NCBI GenBank assembly: GCA_937860165.1
Contig: CALMBE010000447.1
Coordinates: 1 to 7,114 of the forward strand
Source: an uncultured Planctomycetaceae bacterium
GTDB taxonomy: Bacteria; Planctomycetota; Planctomycetia; Pirellulales; Lacipirellulaceae
Direction: 5' to 3'
Length of the DNA stretch: 7,114 nucleotides
The position numbers were made by a program, and so were the translations under genes. Positions 1 through 6,105 of the stretch are shown piece by piece. Below the pieces are notes generated by a model. The model saw only the letters and a program-made list of their open reading frames with translations. It was not told where the DNA came from and ran no database searches. Numbering within the stretch: the stretch's first letter is position 1; each line of letters begins with the position of its first letter.

Positions 1-28
1 TGGCCACAGCGGAGTACCGCCGTGGCCA
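1..28. repeat. Perfect GC-rich hairpin (palindromic repeat)
   Basis: TGGCCAC (1-7) pairs with GTGGCCA (22-28), and inside it GCGG (9-12) pairs with CCGC (17-20) around the four-base loop AGTA. Only an A/C mismatch separates the two stems, so the whole 28 bases fold into one rod. It touches the window edge and may extend further left. It could be a REP-like interspersed palindrome, the end of a mobile element, or the terminator of a gene outside the window. There is no clear T-run directly after it (ATTTTT comes 11 bases later, at 39-44), so a classical terminator is less likely. Confidence 0.6.
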
Positions 29-93
29 TGGCACCCACATTTTTCGCTTTGACAAAGCACTAGTCGCGTGCTTCTTTGGCACAGTCTCAGTTA

Positions 94-155
94 CCCCAGC
101 CGGAGACAGACTTGTCTCCGGGAATTCCCGGACCGAAGTGTCGGTCCGGCTGGGG
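94..155. repeat. 62-bp nested palindrome, three-way-junction fold
   Basis: The outer stem is CCCCAG (94-99) with CTGGGG (150-155). It encloses two perfect 8-bp hairpins: CCGGAGAC (100-107) with GTCTCCGG (114-121), and CCGGACCG (128-135) with CGGTCCGG (142-149). They are joined by GAATTC (122-127), which lies at the exact centre of the whole palindrome. The two halves are diverged mirror copies, so an alternative long hairpin with an 11-bp base (94-104 with 145-155) is also possible. Every base outside the loops and linker is paired. Function is unknown. It may be a mobile or interspersed repeat, or a structured RNA. Confidence 0.7.
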
Positions 156-489
156 CGACTCTTGTAGCTACTGGTCGCTCTGCGCGCAAAATAAGTTTTG
201 AACGCCAACCGCCGCCCGTGCGTAGAATGACTAAAGCGGTATTTCCGGCGGTTGTGTTGCGTAAACTCATCAAGCGTGTTGATTCTTGTCACCACCTGAG
301 CTCGTCGACTGCTTGCTGGAATTTCGTAGGCTAGAGTTGTCTAACCTTGCGTGTCCCGACAAAGGCGACGTGGTAGTCGCTAGCACAGCCGTCGGCCACA
401 AAAGCTACTCCTCCGGCCAAATTCCCCCAGGTCGCAAGAACTACCCAAGTTGAATTCCTCACCAAATTGAGATTCGCGGGAAAAAATCA
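156..489. other. Intergenic stretch without a supported gene
   Basis: I see no credible gene here. An 88-codon open frame running through the hairpins (68-334, +) has no ribosome site and an Arg/Ser-rich composition typical of a chance frame. Two small hairpins share the same arms: GCGAC (155-159) with GTCGC (174-178), and GCGAC (365-369) with GTCGC (376-380). Nothing else stands out until the leader of the gene at 572. Confidence 0.5.
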
Positions 490-541
490 TTGCCAAAGTA
501 GGCGCTGGGAGTTTACACCTAAATAGTAGGGGCCGCGGCCC
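490..541 (+). promoter_or_regulatory. Possible promoter and GC palindrome ahead of the Tyr/Cys-rich gene
   Basis: TTGCCA at 490-495 matches the -35 consensus at five of six positions. TACACC at 514-519, 18 bases on, is only a weak -10 (three of six). Downstream, GGGCCGCGGCCC (530-541) is a perfect 12-bp palindrome that would lie in the leader. It could be an operator or a short hairpin, and a T6 run follows at 551-556. The ribosome site GTGAGAA (561-567) ahead of the ATG is poor. All of this is by-eye matching to a sigma-70 consensus. Confidence 0.25.
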
Positions 542-571
542 ACCGATTCCTTTTTTCTATGTGAGAACAAA

Positions 572-1573
572 ATGAACCGCTATATTCTGCCGAAAGTTGT
601 TTCTGGATTGTGCTGTTTAGCGCTCTTCGCAGCCAGCGAGGGCGTTGCTCAAGCACAGTGCGATACGTGCGCAACACCGGTGGTCGCCTATCAGCCAGTC
701 GCCGTACAGCCCACGGTCACTTACACTCCGTACACAGGTTGGTATCCAGGCAAGTGGCTCGATAACATGCGGATGCGTCGCTACGGTTACTCGGCTCCGA
801 CGACCTACACGGCCGCGTATGCCCCTTACACCGCCAGCTATGCCCCTACGTATTCGTCAACTTACGCTCCGTACGCGGCCAGTTATGCTCCCTATTCCGC
901 CAGCTATGCTCCGTCGTATTCGACGAGTTATTACGCCCCTACAAGCATGTATTCGCCGTATGTGACGGCATACGCTCCCCTGGGCCAACGGCAAGTTTTG
1001 ATGCGTCCCGTGGTGGTTGCGAGTCCGGTTATCTCAGGTGGATGCAATACCTGTGCGGCGCTCGAGTCCCCTTGCTCGACTTGTGAGGCGGCCCCGGCTT
1101 GTTCTGCTTGCTCGGGGAGTGCTGCTTATGCGGGAAGTGTGGAACCAGCTACTTATGTTGAACCAGCTTGCTCGAGTTGCGCCGCAGGCAGTGGCAGTGT
1201 CACTTATCCGGCACCGAGCGGTTCATCGCAAATGGCGGCACCCTCGCTGTTGCCGCAGGAGGCCGCTCCCCAGCAATCCAATTACCCACCGATTACTCCA
1301 CCTGTCACCCCTCCGGCCGGTGATGCCCAGCAGCCAGCGGATCCGGGTCCGGCGGCCACGGATTCCAATTCGAGTACTTACTTCGAAGCTCCCAAGTTAT
1401 TCAGCCCCCGAGACCGTACGGCCCAATCGAAGCCAATCAATCGGGCCCCGAGCGTGGATGTGTGGACGGCGGTGTACGACAAGCCGGTGAGTTCTGAAGG
1501 AGTGAGCACGGCGGTCAAGTCGACTTCGGTTGACACTGTAGCTGATGGCTGGCACTCGGTATCAGCCCCGTGA
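572..1573 (+). CDS. Exported Tyr/Ser-repeat, CxxC-rich protein of unknown function
   Basis: The 333-residue protein begins with a signal peptide: basic MNRYILPK, a hydrophobic stretch around residues 9-22, and a likely cleavage site near AQAQ-C30. A segment at 48-72 (TYTPYTGWYPG, then KWLDNMRMRRYG) is the least repetitive part and resembles a motif I associate with planctomycete hypothetical proteins. Residues 79-136 are a degenerate repeat built on S-Y-A-P, with units of about 7-9 residues and a Tyr at almost every third or fourth position. Five CxxC pairs follow or flank it: 30/33, 158/161, 168/171, 177/180 and 200/203. Residues 208-262 are Pro/Ala/Gln-rich and the C-terminus (about 270-333) is more ordinary. 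The pattern suggests a disulfide-linked or metal-binding envelope protein, but no enzyme domain is visible. None of the CxxC pairs is followed by His, so it is not a c-type cytochrome. The gene stands alone and ends just before a strong terminator. Confidence 0.85.
   Translation: MNRYILPKVVSGLCCLALFAASEGVAQAQCDTCATPVVAYQPVAVQPTVTYTPYTGWYPGKWLDNMRMRRYGYSAPTTYTAAYAPYTASYAPTYSSTYAPYAASYAPYSASYAPSYSTSYYAPTSMYSPYVTAYAPLGQRQVLMRPVVVASPVISGGCNTCAALESPCSTCEAAPACSACSGSAAYAGSVEPATYVEPACSSCAAGSGSVTYPAPSGSSQMAAPSLLPQEAAPQQSNYPPITPPVTPPAGDAQQPADPGPAATDSNSSTYFEAPKLFSPRDRTAQSKPINRAPSVDVWTAVYDKPVSSEGVSTAVKSTSVDTVADGWHSVSAP
806..979 (+). repeat. Degenerate 21-27 bp tandem repeat encoding SYAP units
   Basis: Units of the form TAT-GCN-CCN followed by Tyr/Ser/Thr/Ala codons recur at roughly 21-27 bp intervals inside the gene at 572. 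Third codon positions vary (TAT/TAC, GCC/GCT, CCC/CCT/CCG) while the amino acids are kept. The array is therefore old and held by selection on protein sequence rather than a fresh slippage tract. Confidence 0.7.
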
Positions 1574-1594
1574 TTGTCCGCTACTAGTTGAATG

Positions 1595-1636
1595 AAAAAA
1601 GTAACATGCCCGTCTTTTGGCGGGCATGTTTCTTTT
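1595..1636. terminator. Strong bidirectional intrinsic terminator
   Basis: AACATGCCCG (1603-1612) pairs perfectly over 10 bp with CGGGCATGTT (1621-1630) around an 8-base loop. A run of A precedes the stem (A6 at 1595-1600) and TTTCTTTT closes it on the right, so a U-tract follows the hairpin on either strand. It lies between the ends of two convergent genes (stops at 1573 and 1664) and should serve both. Confidence 0.9.
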
Positions 1637-1663
1637 CGCAAAACCGCAAGCGGCCACAAGTGG

Positions 1664-3163
1664 CTACATGATGGCAAAGTAGTTTTCCACCGCGTAGTCG
1701 AAATACTCCCGGCACATGGTCGGGGTCGTATCGAGATAGTTGCAGTAGTTACGAATCTGCAGCAGCAGGTCGCGGGGTTGGCAACAGCGATAGGGTCGAT
1801 TGACTGATTTATAGTGGGTATTGATCAGGTACTCGACCGCATCTTCGTGGTACTCCATCCCCACGATCGGGGCCATGATCTTGAACAGCTTGCGGAATTC
1901 TTCTTCGCTTGGGTTGGGAACTTCGATCTTGTAAGGGATCCGCCGCAGGAAGGCATCGTCGACCAACTCCTTAGGTTCCAGATTCGTCGAGAAAATAATC
2001 AACTGGTCGAACGGTACCTGAATTTTCTTCCCGTTCACGAGCCGCAGAAAATCATAGCGCTTTTCGAGCGGCACGATCCAGCGGTTTAGTAGTTCGTCGG
2101 TAGACATCCGTTGTCGACCAAAGTCGTCAATCACGAGCGTTCCGCAATTGCTTTTGACTTGCAGTGGTGCCTCGCTGACGTTGTTGCCAGTGCCGGCGTT
2201 GACTTCCAAGGATTCCATGGTGAGCTCGCCGCCGGCGACAATCGTAGGACGCCGAATGCGAACCCAGCGTTTATCGTACGCTTGCGAGTGCAGTGGGCCC
2301 GAGGGCATTTCCAAGGGCATCTCTTCGTGCAGTGCCGGATCGAAGACTCGCATGACTTCGCCGTCGATTCCAATCGCCCGCGGCACCCAAATCATGTCTC
2401 CAAATGCCTTAGTAACTCGCTCGGCAATGCTGGTCTTACCGTTACCCGGAAATCCGAACAAGAACAAGCCTCGCCCTGAGTTGACCGCTGGCCCCAATCT
2501 ACGGAGCATGTTTTGGTTGACCAAGAGATCAGAAAAGGCGCGTTCCAAGTCTGCCTTGGTCGGATGCACTTTAGTGAGCGTTTGTTCGGCAACACTTTCG
2601 ATATAAGACTTGAGAGAAACAGGTGCAGCTCCAAAGTAACTGCAGTTCTCGGTAAGTTTTTTCGCTCGTTCGCGCCCCAATTCAGTGAGCTGATAGACAT
2701 AGTCGTTCATGGGGGCCGCACAGCGATAGCCAACCAACTGGGCTAGTTTTAGGCTTTGTAGCACGGGGCCGATTAAACGAAAGGGAATCGCATGTTGCTC
2801 GCTCAATTGATGCCCCGAGAGATCTCCGCAGGCTCCCAAGCACTTGAGGATCAGATCTTCGAGTTGGCCTTCGGAAATCGCTGCCTCGGCGAGCGACTTG
2901 GGTTCGGGGGGAGTCCACTGATTTCGTTTCTTGGAATGTTGCTCAGGTTCCGCGGGTGCTAAGACAATAGCAGGTCGTGCGGAGAACTGAGGGCTCTCGG
3001 TTTTCCCTGACAAGGTGTGTGTGGAAGGTACGGGAATGCTGTCCTGCGATTCTTCGCCGTTTGCTAAGCGATTGATTCGATCAAGCAATGAGTCCAAATC
3101 GCTACCAGTTCTGACTTGAGCGAGAGACTCGCTGGACTGGGATGTTTCCGTGGGAGTGTTCAT
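1664..3163 (-). CDS. Winged-helix / AAA+ ATPase
   Basis: This is a 499-residue cytoplasmic ATPase. Residues 1-90 are polar and probably disordered. Residues about 95-172 look like a winged-helix module, ending in a YQLTELGRERA wing/helix typical of the fold. The AAA+ core starts near 200: Walker A GFPGNGKTS (237-245), Walker B TLVIDDFGR (342-350) with the acidic pair D346/D347, sensor 1 FSTN (391-394), candidate arginine finger R407/R408 in DAFLRRI, and a likely sensor 2 Arg in CQPRD (R464). About 95 residues lie between Walker A and B, so there is an inserted segment. All nucleotide-handling residues are present, so it should be active. The partner and substrate are not evident. A DNA-linked or remodelling role is inferred from the winged helix only. 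It is divergent from purU and convergent with the gene at 572. The ATG start has no good ribosome site. Confidence 0.9.
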   Translation of the reverse strand: MNTPTETSQSSESLAQVRTGSDLDSLLDRINRLANGEESQDSIPVPSTHTLSGKTESPQFSARPAIVLAPAEPEQHSKKRNQWTPPEPKSLAEAAISEGQLEDLILKCLGACGDLSGHQLSEQHAIPFRLIGPVLQSLKLAQLVGYRCAAPMNDYVYQLTELGRERAKKLTENCSYFGAAPVSLKSYIESVAEQTLTKVHPTKADLERAFSDLLVNQNMLRRLGPAVNSGRGLFLFGFPGNGKTSIAERVTKAFGDMIWVPRAIGIDGEVMRVFDPALHEEMPLEMPSGPLHSQAYDKRWVRIRRPTIVAGGELTMESLEVNAGTGNNVSEAPLQVKSNCGTLVIDDFGRQRMSTDELLNRWIVPLEKRYDFLRLVNGKKIQVPFDQLIIFSTNLEPKELVDDAFLRRIPYKIEVPNPSEEEFRKLFKIMAPIVGMEYHEDAVEYLINTHYKSVNRPYRCCQPRDLLLQIRNYCNYLDTTPTMCREYFDYAVENYFAIM

Positions 3164-3347
3164 GGCAATTGCGGGAATGTGGCGGGGAAGCCCAAGTCAC
3201 CGCGAGGTTCTGCGGGAGAATGGGTTTCGAAAGGCGGGGTAAGGGGTCTTGAAAGATTAGGTTTTTGTTACCGGTTCAGCAGCAGAAAGTGTCTGAAGGG
3301 AATTCCGAATGTGACGATTTTTCCGAACAATTCGCTGCACCCTCAAC

Positions 3348-3382
3348 GTCACGGTGACACCTCCGACGAGATGCGATACGCT
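3348..3382 (+). promoter_or_regulatory. Possible purU promoter with overlapping inverted repeat
   Basis: GTGACA (3354-3359) and TACGCT (3377-3382) are separated by exactly 17 bases and would make a weak sigma-70-type promoter. GTCACGGTGAC (3348-3358) is an 11-bp inverted repeat overlapping the putative -35 and could be an operator. This is consensus matching only. The rest of the 262-bp divergent intergenic region shows nothing clearer. Confidence 0.25.
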
Positions 3383-3409
3383 AAAGGCTGAAACTGGTCA
3401 AGATTTCCC

Positions 3410-3416
3410 GAGGAAG
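3410..3416 (+). promoter_or_regulatory. Ribosome binding site of purU
   Basis: GAGGAAG lies nine bases upstream of the ATG at 3426. It is the clearest Shine-Dalgarno sequence in the window and fixes the purU start. Confidence 0.7.
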
Positions 3417-3425
3417 TGAATTGCT

Positions 3426-4280
3426 ATGCAATTTGTGATAACTGCCGTTGGTCCCGATAATCGGGGCTTGGCCGACCCGATCGTCCACTGCGTGACCGAG
3501 CTGGGGGCCAATATCGCCGAAATCCAGATGTTCGATCACGACGCGGAGTCGGTTTTTTCGATGCTCACCCGCGTGGAACTCGATCCGCAGCGAGCTTCTG
3601 ATTTAAGACAAGCAGCCCGTGATATCAGCAAGCGGACGGGGCTCTCGATTCGCACCTGGTCGCCGGACATCACGCAACGCAAACCCCGGTTGGCACTCTG
3701 TGCGACCTATCGCACCGAAACCCCCCGCGCGATCCTGGAAGCAGTCCAGAGCGGCCACATTGCCGCGGAAGTGGCGGTCATGCTTAGCAATCGAAAAGCT
3801 TGCCAGGGACTCGCCGAGGAGTTTGGCATCCCGTGGCTAGATGTCGGCGATAGCGAGGGCAAAGCCGACGACGAACGGTTTATCGAACTGTGCGACGAAC
3901 ACACGATCGACTACGTCGTGTTGGCTCGGTACATGCGGATTCTCCCTCCAGCAAGTGTCTGGAAATACGCGGGGGGGCGAATTATCAATTTGCATCACGG
4001 ACTCTTGCCGAGCTTTCCCGGGATGCGGCCCTACCACGATGCCTACGCGGTGCGAATGCTAACCTACGGGGCGACGTGCCATTTCATCATTCCGGAGCTC
4101 GATGCGGGGAACCAAATCATCAATCAATCCACCTTTAGTGTCCCACCAGGCACCTCGGTCGAGTCCATCGTCGAAATCGGGCAGGAGGAGAATGAACCCC
4201 GGTGTCTCGTGGAAGGGGTGCGACGCGTGGTGGCAGGCGAAGTGCGGTTGCACTTCAATCGGATCGTGGCAACCAAATAA
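3426..4280 (+). CDS. purU: Formyltetrahydrofolate deformylase (PurU-type)
   Basis: Known members hydrolyse 10-formyl-tetrahydrofolate to formate and tetrahydrofolate, balancing the one-carbon pool and feeding formate to purine synthesis. At 284 residues the length is normal for PurU. Residues 1-80 form an ACT-type regulatory domain (VGPDNRGLADPIV near the start, usually the amino-acid-sensing part). Residues about 87-284 are the formyltransferase-fold domain. The catalytic triad of the fold is present: N188 and H190 in INLHHGLLPSFPG, and D226 in PELDAGNQI. The LARYMRIL stretch (166-173) matches the family closely. The ACT plus formyltransferase order separates it from PurN and Fmt, which lack the ACT part. 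Oddities: the usual SNH segment reads SNRKAC (121-126), and the C-terminal tail ends in FNRIVATK rather than the common GNRTVVF-like ending. A hydrolase remains most likely, though a relative with altered specificity is possible. Confidence 0.9.
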   Translation: MQFVITAVGPDNRGLADPIVHCVTELGANIAEIQMFDHDAESVFSMLTRVELDPQRASDLRQAARDISKRTGLSIRTWSPDITQRKPRLALCATYRTETPRAILEAVQSGHIAAEVAVMLSNRKACQGLAEEFGIPWLDVGDSEGKADDERFIELCDEHTIDYVVLARYMRILPPASVWKYAGGRIINLHHGLLPSFPGMRPYHDAYAVRMLTYGATCHFIIPELDAGNQIINQSTFSVPPGTSVESIVEIGQEENEPRCLVEGVRRVVAGEVRLHFNRIVATK

Positions 4281-4291
4281 CCCCCTGCGAG

Positions 4292-4455
4292 CCTATTCGC
4301 CGCGAGCCGGGGCGAGGGCACCTACGCCAACACGTTGGTCTGCCCCCGGTTGTTCCGATTATTTGGGTTTTTACTGGGACGTGGAGGAAGCGCCGGGGGC
4401 GGGGACGACCCGGCTCGCTGCCAATTTCTTGACGTTGGCGGTCCAGGCGAATAGG
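4292..4455. other. Large branched inverted-repeat structure between purU and the cyclophilin gene
   Basis: Three perfect stems nest inside each other. CCTATTCGCC (4292-4301) pairs with GGCGAATAGG (4446-4455). GCGAGCCGGG (4302-4311) pairs with CCCGGCTCGC (4409-4418). GCCCCCGG (4342-4349) pairs with CCGGGGGC (4393-4400). The first two stems abut without a gap on the left. On the right they are separated by a 27-base segment holding its own hairpin, GCCAA (4420-4424) with TTGGC (4435-4439). A further small hairpin is CCAA (4327-4330) with TTGG (4335-4338). No open frame here looks real. It may be a structured RNA, a long leader of the next gene, or an old palindromic insertion. Confidence 0.55.
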
Positions 4456-4457
4456 GT
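4429..4457 (+). promoter_or_regulatory. Possible promoter of the cyclophilin/PEP-CTERM gene
   Basis: TTGACG (4429-4434, five of six -35 matches) is followed after exactly 17 bases by TAGGGT (4452-4457, three of six -10 matches). It lies about 55 bases before the ATG at 4511. It overlaps the right arm of the large inverted-repeat structure, so folding or a binding protein there could affect it. Inferred by eye. Confidence 0.3.
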
Positions 4458-4510
4458 GGAGGTAGCGGAACTTTCTGGCAGGTTACTCTTTCACCCCAGC
4501 GGTGCATTCC

Positions 4511-5368
4511 ATGATTTTGCGTATTCTCAGTGCTACATTTGTGCTCGCCTTAGCGACCTCGGGTCTCTCGGCCCAAACCATCCGGTTCGACACCAACGTC
4601 GGCACGTTCGACATGGAACTCAACCCCACCGGAAATCCATTCTTGCAGGGCCATGTCGATAACATGCTCGCTTATGTGATGGCTGGGCGATACGACAAGA
4701 CGGTGATTAACCGCGTCAACGAAGTCGATCCACGGAGTGCCGATTCAAATTTTGTAATGCAAATGGGGGGATTTCGAGCTACGTTCCTAACCTTGCCATC
4801 GAATTTTAATCAGTTCTCCTCAGTGCCAACATTCGACGCCTTGATAGTAGATCAAGATGGTGACGGAAACATTGATTTCGATACTGCAGGTCTTACAAAC
4901 AGTCGAACTACGGTCTCCATGGCACTGAGCGCTGCTGGTCCTAATTCGGCGACTAGCAGCTTTTTTGTAAATCTCAATGATATTCCTGCTCTTGATCCTG
5001 GCGGATCAATTGGTGAGTTTGTTCCATTTGCTGAAATAATTAACATGGCAACTGTGGATCTCATTCAAGGCCTGGATACTGCTGCTATACCGGGAGGTGG
5101 AGTTGGAAGTAGTAATATCCCAATATTGGAAGGCGATCACTTGGTCTTTGTCGAGCGGGCGTTTGTGGTGAACACCTCGCAGGCGATGATCGAATCGGCA
5201 CTGGCTAACAACACGCTCTCGGACGAACTTTCCGGTGAGTTGAATGGCGAGACGGATGAAAGCCTTTCGAGCGCACTCTCGGTGACCTCGGTACCGGAAC
5301 CCTCGACAGCATTGCTGGCAGCAGCTTGCTTGCTAACAGCGCTCGGCCGACGGCGTTTTGAGCGGTAA
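4511..5368 (+). CDS. Secreted cyclophilin-type peptidyl-prolyl isomerase-like protein with PEP-CTERM tail
   Basis: The 285-residue protein starts with a signal peptide (MILRIL, then a hydrophobic run to about 19, cleavage near SAQ). Residues 23-190 follow the cyclophilin layout: FDTNVGTFDMEL, then INRV (R68), NFVMQMGGF (F81, Q84), TTVSMAL, NSATSSFFVNL (145-155) and a VPFAEII strand. The Arg, Phe and Gln in R68/F81/Q84 match the catalytic R55, F60 and Q63 of human cyclophilin A, so prolyl isomerase activity is plausible though the sequence is divergent. DQDGDGNIDFD (114-124) inserts a calcium-loop-like motif. The tail has VPEPSTALL (261-269), a hydrophobic helix and RRRFER, the PEP-CTERM signal recognised by exosortase/archaeosortase systems. 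The enzyme should end up on the cell surface. I chose ATG 4511 over GTG 4502 because it begins the signal peptide directly. Neither start has a good ribosome site. Confidence 0.85.
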   Translation: MILRILSATFVLALATSGLSAQTIRFDTNVGTFDMELNPTGNPFLQGHVDNMLAYVMAGRYDKTVINRVNEVDPRSADSNFVMQMGGFRATFLTLPSNFNQFSSVPTFDALIVDQDGDGNIDFDTAGLTNSRTTVSMALSAAGPNSATSSFFVNLNDIPALDPGGSIGEFVPFAEIINMATVDLIQGLDTAAIPGGGVGSSNIPILEGDHLVFVERAFVVNTSQAMIESALANNTLSDELSGELNGETDESLSSALSVTSVPEPSTALLAAACLLTALGRRRFER

Positions 5369-5393
5369 TTCTCGATATATTCAACGCTTCTCG

Positions 5394-5432
5394 AACGCCC
5401 AGGGGTGGCCACCTTAGTTTATACCAAGTTTT
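5394..5432 (+). repeat. Left terminal inverted repeat of the IS4 derivative
   Basis: AACGCCCAGGGG begins the repeat and TTTATACCAAGTTTT ends it. Of 39 bases, 38 match the reverse complement of 6106-6144. The mismatch is G at 5407 against T in the other copy. The stop codon of the transposase remnant falls inside this repeat. Confidence 0.9.
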
Positions 5433-6049
5433 TGTCGTAGTCGTTCCCCCTGGGCTCCGGCGGCAAGCAGTTGGAGGGCTGACCAGCCGCGCCAGAGAAC
5501 GAGCCCTCCGGGAGGTTTGTCGCCCTTCCGGTTCTGGTGTCCCCCGAGACGTGCCAACGCCAGGAAGAACTCGTGGATGCTCCAATCCTCCCGCACCACC
5601 CACAACGGCAAGGGCTGCTGGCTGTGATCGCCCCGAGGTCGCTGGGGAGGAAGCAAGCGAACGGCAGCGGACGACACGCACAGCTTGGCCTTGCGCGCCG
5701 CACGACCAGGCGCCGCGGGAACGTCGAGCGTGAAACTTCCCATGGCCGGTTGTCGATGCCATGTCGATTGCAGGTACTGGATGTCACTCGCTCCTTCGTG
5801 CCCAACAAGAATCTGCCGATCGTGTTGGGCGCGGATGACCAGCCGCCGTCCGCTGCGCTGTTCGTGTTCCAACTCCTCAAAGGTATCGCCCCCCCGGTCG
5901 CAGACCACTACCAGTCGCCAATCGCCGTGTCCGGGCCTTGTTGCCCAGCTGAGCCGCCCCCTAATGAATCTCGCCAAATGAATCGTGGGATCCCATCTCG
6001 CTACCTCCGTGCCAAGAAACTGGCGCGACTCCTCTGCCGCGCTCGAAGG
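5414..6049 (-). pseudogene. IS4-family transposase remnant
   Basis: An open frame of 211 codons runs from just inside the right repeat to a stop in the left repeat. VVVCDRGGDTFEEL holds the second catalytic aspartate of the DDE triad (codon at about 5897-5899). The C-terminal signature GGHQNRKGDKPPG, then LVLWRGWSALQLL, is intact. The N-terminus with the first aspartate is absent: a stop at 6050-6052 precedes EESRQFLGTE, which is mid-protein sequence in the family. A second deletion joins PLWVVRED directly to WSIHEFFLALARLGG near 5585, removing the Y-x2-R-x3-E-x6-K region with the catalytic glutamate. Both deletions leave the frame open, but the product cannot be an active transposase. A TTG at 5977 gives a 187-codon frame, but there is no reason to think it is translated. 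Confidence 0.85.
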
Positions 6050-6105
6050 TTACTACGCACGAAGTCGATGACAGCACACACGAACTCCTTCCAGAAACCC
6101 TACGT

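Noticed and set aside
94..155. A tRNA-like cloverleaf
   Set aside because: There is no anticodon-arm geometry, no T-arm consensus GTTCGAATC and no acceptor tail. It has only two arms and an outer stem.
68..334. 88-codon open frame in the left intergenic region
   Set aside because: It runs through the perfect palindromes, has no ribosome site, and its composition (Arg, Ser, Pro) is that of a chance frame in GC-rich DNA.
806..979. Short regular repeats as a CRISPR array
   Set aside because: The units are 21-27 bp, contiguous without spacers, in frame, and encode a Tyr-rich protein segment.
2111..2606. Open frames on the plus strand across the ATPase
   Set aside because: They are antisense to a protein with clear Walker A, Walker B and sensor motifs, and the proteins look unlike any domain.
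4292..4455. Identification as 6S RNA, RNase P RNA or an integron attC site
   Set aside because: The size would suit 6S RNA and a side hairpin is present, but I cannot see the open central bubble, the RNase P core motif, or attC core sites. I left it unnamed.
4502..4510. GTG at 4502 as the start of the cyclophilin gene
   Set aside because: The ATG nine bases later begins a clean signal peptide. Neither start has a ribosome site, so the choice is a preference, not proof.
4102..4662. 186-codon frame bridging purU and the cyclophilin gene
   Set aside because: It overlaps two real genes in another frame and spans the inverted-repeat structure. Its sequence shows no domain.
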